Source: Arachis hypogaea (lineage: Eukaryota; Streptophyta; Magnoliopsida; Fabales; Fabaceae). Taken from it: DNA of 64,000 nt. Positions within the stretch are counted from its first letter, which is position 1. Each line of letters begins with the position of its first letter. Both the position numbers and the translations under genes were made by a program. Of this stretch, positions 61,517 to 64,000 are shown piece by piece. The stretch spans positions 16,336,346 to 16,400,345 of the forward strand of contig NC_092052.1 of the NCBI RefSeq assembly GCF_003086295.3, read 5' to 3'. A model generated the notes under the pieces. That model saw only the letters and a program-made list of their open reading frames with translations. It made no database searches and was not told where the DNA came from.

Positions 61517-61839
61517 TAATTTATTTAAATATGATTAAAAAATAATTGAATAACTATGTACCGTAAAAGATTGATATTGGTGAAGGATAAAATTAAAATT
61601 TATTTCTATGTATTATTTTTGTCCCCAATGTTTTCGTCCTATTTAAGTTTCTAACGTTTCAAAATCGTCTCAATTTTGTCCCACCGTCAATTCCGTTAAT
61701 AGATTTCTGATGGTAGGACAACATTGAGTCAAGTTTGAAATGTTAGGAATTTAAATAGAACAATTCAAACGTTAAGAACAACTTTGAGACTTACTCCAAA
61801 CATTGGAGACAAAAACGATACTTTATTAAAATAAAGCGA

Positions 61840-62378
61840 CACTTCAAATACTAATAATTTCACGCACTTTTAGTATTATCAAAAATAAAATATATATTTA
61901 TATTCTTTCTATATCACTCTTTTATCTATAATTAAAACTCTCGGCACTAATACAAAATTCACTACTCATACTCCACTATACTCGATTCCATACACACAGA
62001 AAGAAAAAAGAAGAAGCTACTCAAATTTATTCATAGTACAAGATACACGAGGATCATATTTATACAAGGCTTGAAAGGTGGAGGACAACTTCAAGCTACG
62101 TGCTCTTAGGTATTAGGCAAATGATGTAGCAAAATACATAGACAAAAAATTAATAATATGTATAATTTTTGTTGAAAACTACAATTTTTTTTATTACAAG
62201 GATATTACAATAATATTCTTTCTTGATAAAAAGAGAGTACACCTCTTTCTATAATCTAGAAAAAATCACTCAAAAAAAACTTTCTGTGTAACTCAATGTT
62301 ACTATTATTCTTGTTGGAAGAATTGATTGAAATGAATTAAGAAAAAACTCAATTTATATGTGAGTCTCTTCAATATAT
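61840..62378 (-). repeat. LTR-like sequence of the copia element, low-coordinate side
   Basis: About 62,204-62,370 is a direct repeat of 63,785-63,950. Shared blocks include ACTATTATTCTTGTTGGA, AATTGATTGAAAT and TTAAGAAAAAA. Direct repeats either side of a gag-protease fragment fit the two LTRs of one decayed copia element. The outer limits are not resolved. Confidence 0.5.
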
Positions 62379-63097
62379 GGTTCTGAAAACTGGATTGGAC
62401 TGGCTAGTCGAACCAGTCCAACTGAGAACCGGCGATGCCAATGGTTTGGTCCCACACCTAAAACCGCCAATTGGAGAACCGGCCAAAAACCACTGAACCG
62501 TTTTGCCAAATTAAAAAAAAAGAAACAACATGTATGAGTCACGCCCCCATCTCCCAACCCCCCCTCTTTCGTGCGATTCACTCAGCAAAGAAAGGGAATA
62601 GCCCTTACCCAAAATCAAAACCCTAGCTTTTTTTAATGGTTCCATCGCCGCCGTCCATGGTTGTTGGTGCCTCTGCGGCTTCCCTTTTCGCCCTGTCCCA
62701 AATCCAAAGTCTCTGTTCTATCTCGACTCGACGTCCATCCTCCCCGGCATCTCTGTTCGAGCTGGTTGTTGTCATCCTGCATTCATTTTGCTGTCATCTC
62801 GTCGTCGTCCTGCTTTGCATCGCGCTCCACCGCTGCCGAAGGTTAGTGGCAGTGCTTACAGGAGTTTTTTCTTTTATGCTCTGTTCTGAATTCCTGATTT
62901 CTGAATGTGAAATCATTGATAAGATTATAGGGATTTTGTGATGTTGAAATTATTGATAAAAATGGCTTTGTTATGCTGCTGCTGCTATTTTTTAATTTCT
63001 GAGTCTGTTGTCTTTGAATTTTTGTTGATAGATTTATTGATTTCAAGGTTTAGGGTGATTATATGTTGTTGTTTTTTTATTTTGTTGCTTATTTATT
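62379..63097. mobile_element. TIR-element fragment interrupting the copia remains
   Basis: The left end (GGTTCTGAAAACTGGATTGG, then CTGGCTAGTCGAACCAGTCC and AACCGGCGATGCCAATGG) belongs to the same family as the ends at 4,681, 4,800 and 6,051. The interior at 62,590-62,850 is GC-rich leader-like DNA with an ATG-led frame (62,636) that shows no known domain. No matching right end is seen, so it is truncated or its right end has decayed. Confidence 0.45.
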
Positions 63098-63790
63098 TTG
63101 CGATGCCATGTAATCGTCATTTCTTTTTGGCTTGTTAAAGCAACTGATGTCTCTACCTCTTGCAAAATATCTCCCATAAGCATGTATAGATTTGCTACAA
63201 TATTTTCTACTTTTATTACTACAAGAGCACCTTTAACAACTTTCAAGATTCCACTTTCAATATGGATCTTGTAACCAAGTTCATCCAGTTGTCCAATCGA
63301 CAACAAATTCTTCTTCAAGCCTTTTACAAGTCTTATCCCTTGAAGTGAATGAATAGAACCATCAAACATTTTTATTTTGATAGTACCCATTTCAAGAATT
63401 TCTAAGGCATGATCGTTTTTCATAAACATAGATCCTTCCAAAACAGGTTCATATGTACAAAACCAATCGCGATGAGGAGTCATGTGACAAGTTGCTCCTG
63501 AAACAACAATCCAAACATTAGTGAGCTATGCCTTTAAAACCAATTGTTGCTTCGTCATACAGAATTTCTCCATCGTCAGAAGTACTCACAACACATTTTT
63601 AAGAACTTGATCCTTTTGTAATCTTTTCTATACTCTTTTTATTATAACAATCTTTGTTGAAGTATCCTTTCTTACCACAATTATAGTATTTGAATTGCTT
63701 CTTTCCTTATGACTTTGATCTGTTTTGGCTCCTATTGAAACCACACTTTATTGATCTTCGCTTCTATCACAAAGAGATTATAATAACACA
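63098..63790 (-). pseudogene. Ty1/copia gag-protease fragment
   Basis: Read on the minus strand: a decayed zinc knuckle (NCGKKGYFNKDC; the first Cys and the His are replaced by Tyr), stops and a shift, then the retropepsin start WIVVSGATCHMTPHRDW, KIKMFDGSIHSLQGIRLVKG, LKKNLLSIGQLDELGYKIHI, and the GAG-pre-integrase start WHRK. The protease DSG motif reads VSG, so the catalytic aspartate is lost. Integrase and reverse transcriptase are absent. The homology stops abruptly at WHRK (63,098). Confidence 0.85.
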
Positions 63791-63955
63791 CCTCTTGACA
63801 AAAGGAAAATACACCTCTCTCTGTAATTTAGGAGAAAATCTCTCGAACAAAAACTTTCTATATAACTCAATATTACTATTATTCTTGTTGGATAAATTGA
63901 TTGAAATAAATTAAGAAAAAATTCAATTTATAGATAAGTTTTTTCAATATGAATT
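63791..63955 (-). repeat. LTR-like sequence of the copia element, high-coordinate side
   Basis: Direct partner of 62,204-62,370, about 80% alike by eye. It lies upstream (minus strand) of the gag fragment, where a 5' LTR is expected. The rest of the LTR would lie near or beyond the window edge. Confidence 0.5.
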
Positions 63956-64000
63956 ATCCGTCAATTAATGATACATAATTTTTTTATTTTTCAACTATTA

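Larger units (their letters stand above)
57417..61828. mobile_element. Foldback MITE (long TIRs) split by a later insertion
   Basis: 57,417-57,730 is the inverted copy of about 61,530-61,828: shared blocks include TTTGGAGTAA(A/G)TCTCAAAGTT, TTAACGGAATTGACGG and GGGACAAAATTGAGAC. The inverted similarity continues around a centre near 57,835. Removing the 57,979-61,516 insertion gives an element of about 870 bp that is almost wholly palindromic. No coding capacity of its own. Confidence 0.75.

Overview
The window reads as nuclear DNA of a dicot plant. It is AT-rich, has spliced genes with GT..AG introns, and carries plant-type transposons: Mutator-like, hAT, LINE, copia and tRNA-derived SINE. 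The proteins and repeats look legume-like, possibly Arachis; that is inference and was not tested. Only two genes look intact.

1-10.7 kb: On the minus strand is a mitochondrial succinate/fumarate carrier of the SFC1 type (two coding exons plus an intron in the 5' leader). AT-rich DNA follows, with two inverted-repeat elements side by side (about 4.7-7.3 kb); the first encloses a roughly 240-bp-arm hairpin. Next comes a heat-inducible small heat-shock protein of the peroxisomal 15.7-kDa type, ending in SKL and with heat-shock elements just upstream.

10.7-22 kb: Gene-poor. It holds a series of small non-autonomous transposons, several with readable target-site duplications: a hAT element nested in an older MITE, a dimeric SINE with a perfect 14-bp duplication, and others.

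22-46 kb: The most unusual part. A 15-kb tandem array is built from 87-bp and 89-bp monomers alternating as a 176-bp dimer, and contains a 3,430-bp macro-duplication. It is followed by a 5.8-kb palindrome centred near 40,298. Each arm holds a damaged RRP7-like rRNA-processing gene (the two copies tail to tail) and a PPR-like gene fragment. Beyond it lies a second 2.7-kb array of the same satellite in the opposite orientation. The arrays and palindrome together make one inverted structure of about 24 kb.

46-57 kb: Gene graveyard. It holds an LRR receptor-like-protein pseudogene, the 3' half of an HSP110/HSP70-14-like gene broken by insertions, a 5'-truncated LINE, and a decayed MuDR transposase.

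57-64 kb: A foldback MITE split by a 3.5-kb TG..CA element with a 5-bp target duplication (possibly a solo LTR), then a fragmentary copia element on the minus strand.

No operon-like co-operation is expected. The functional content is one mitochondrial carrier and one stress chaperone. The rest is best read as structural and transposon evolution, with the satellite-flanked palindrome as a candidate source of hairpin RNA.
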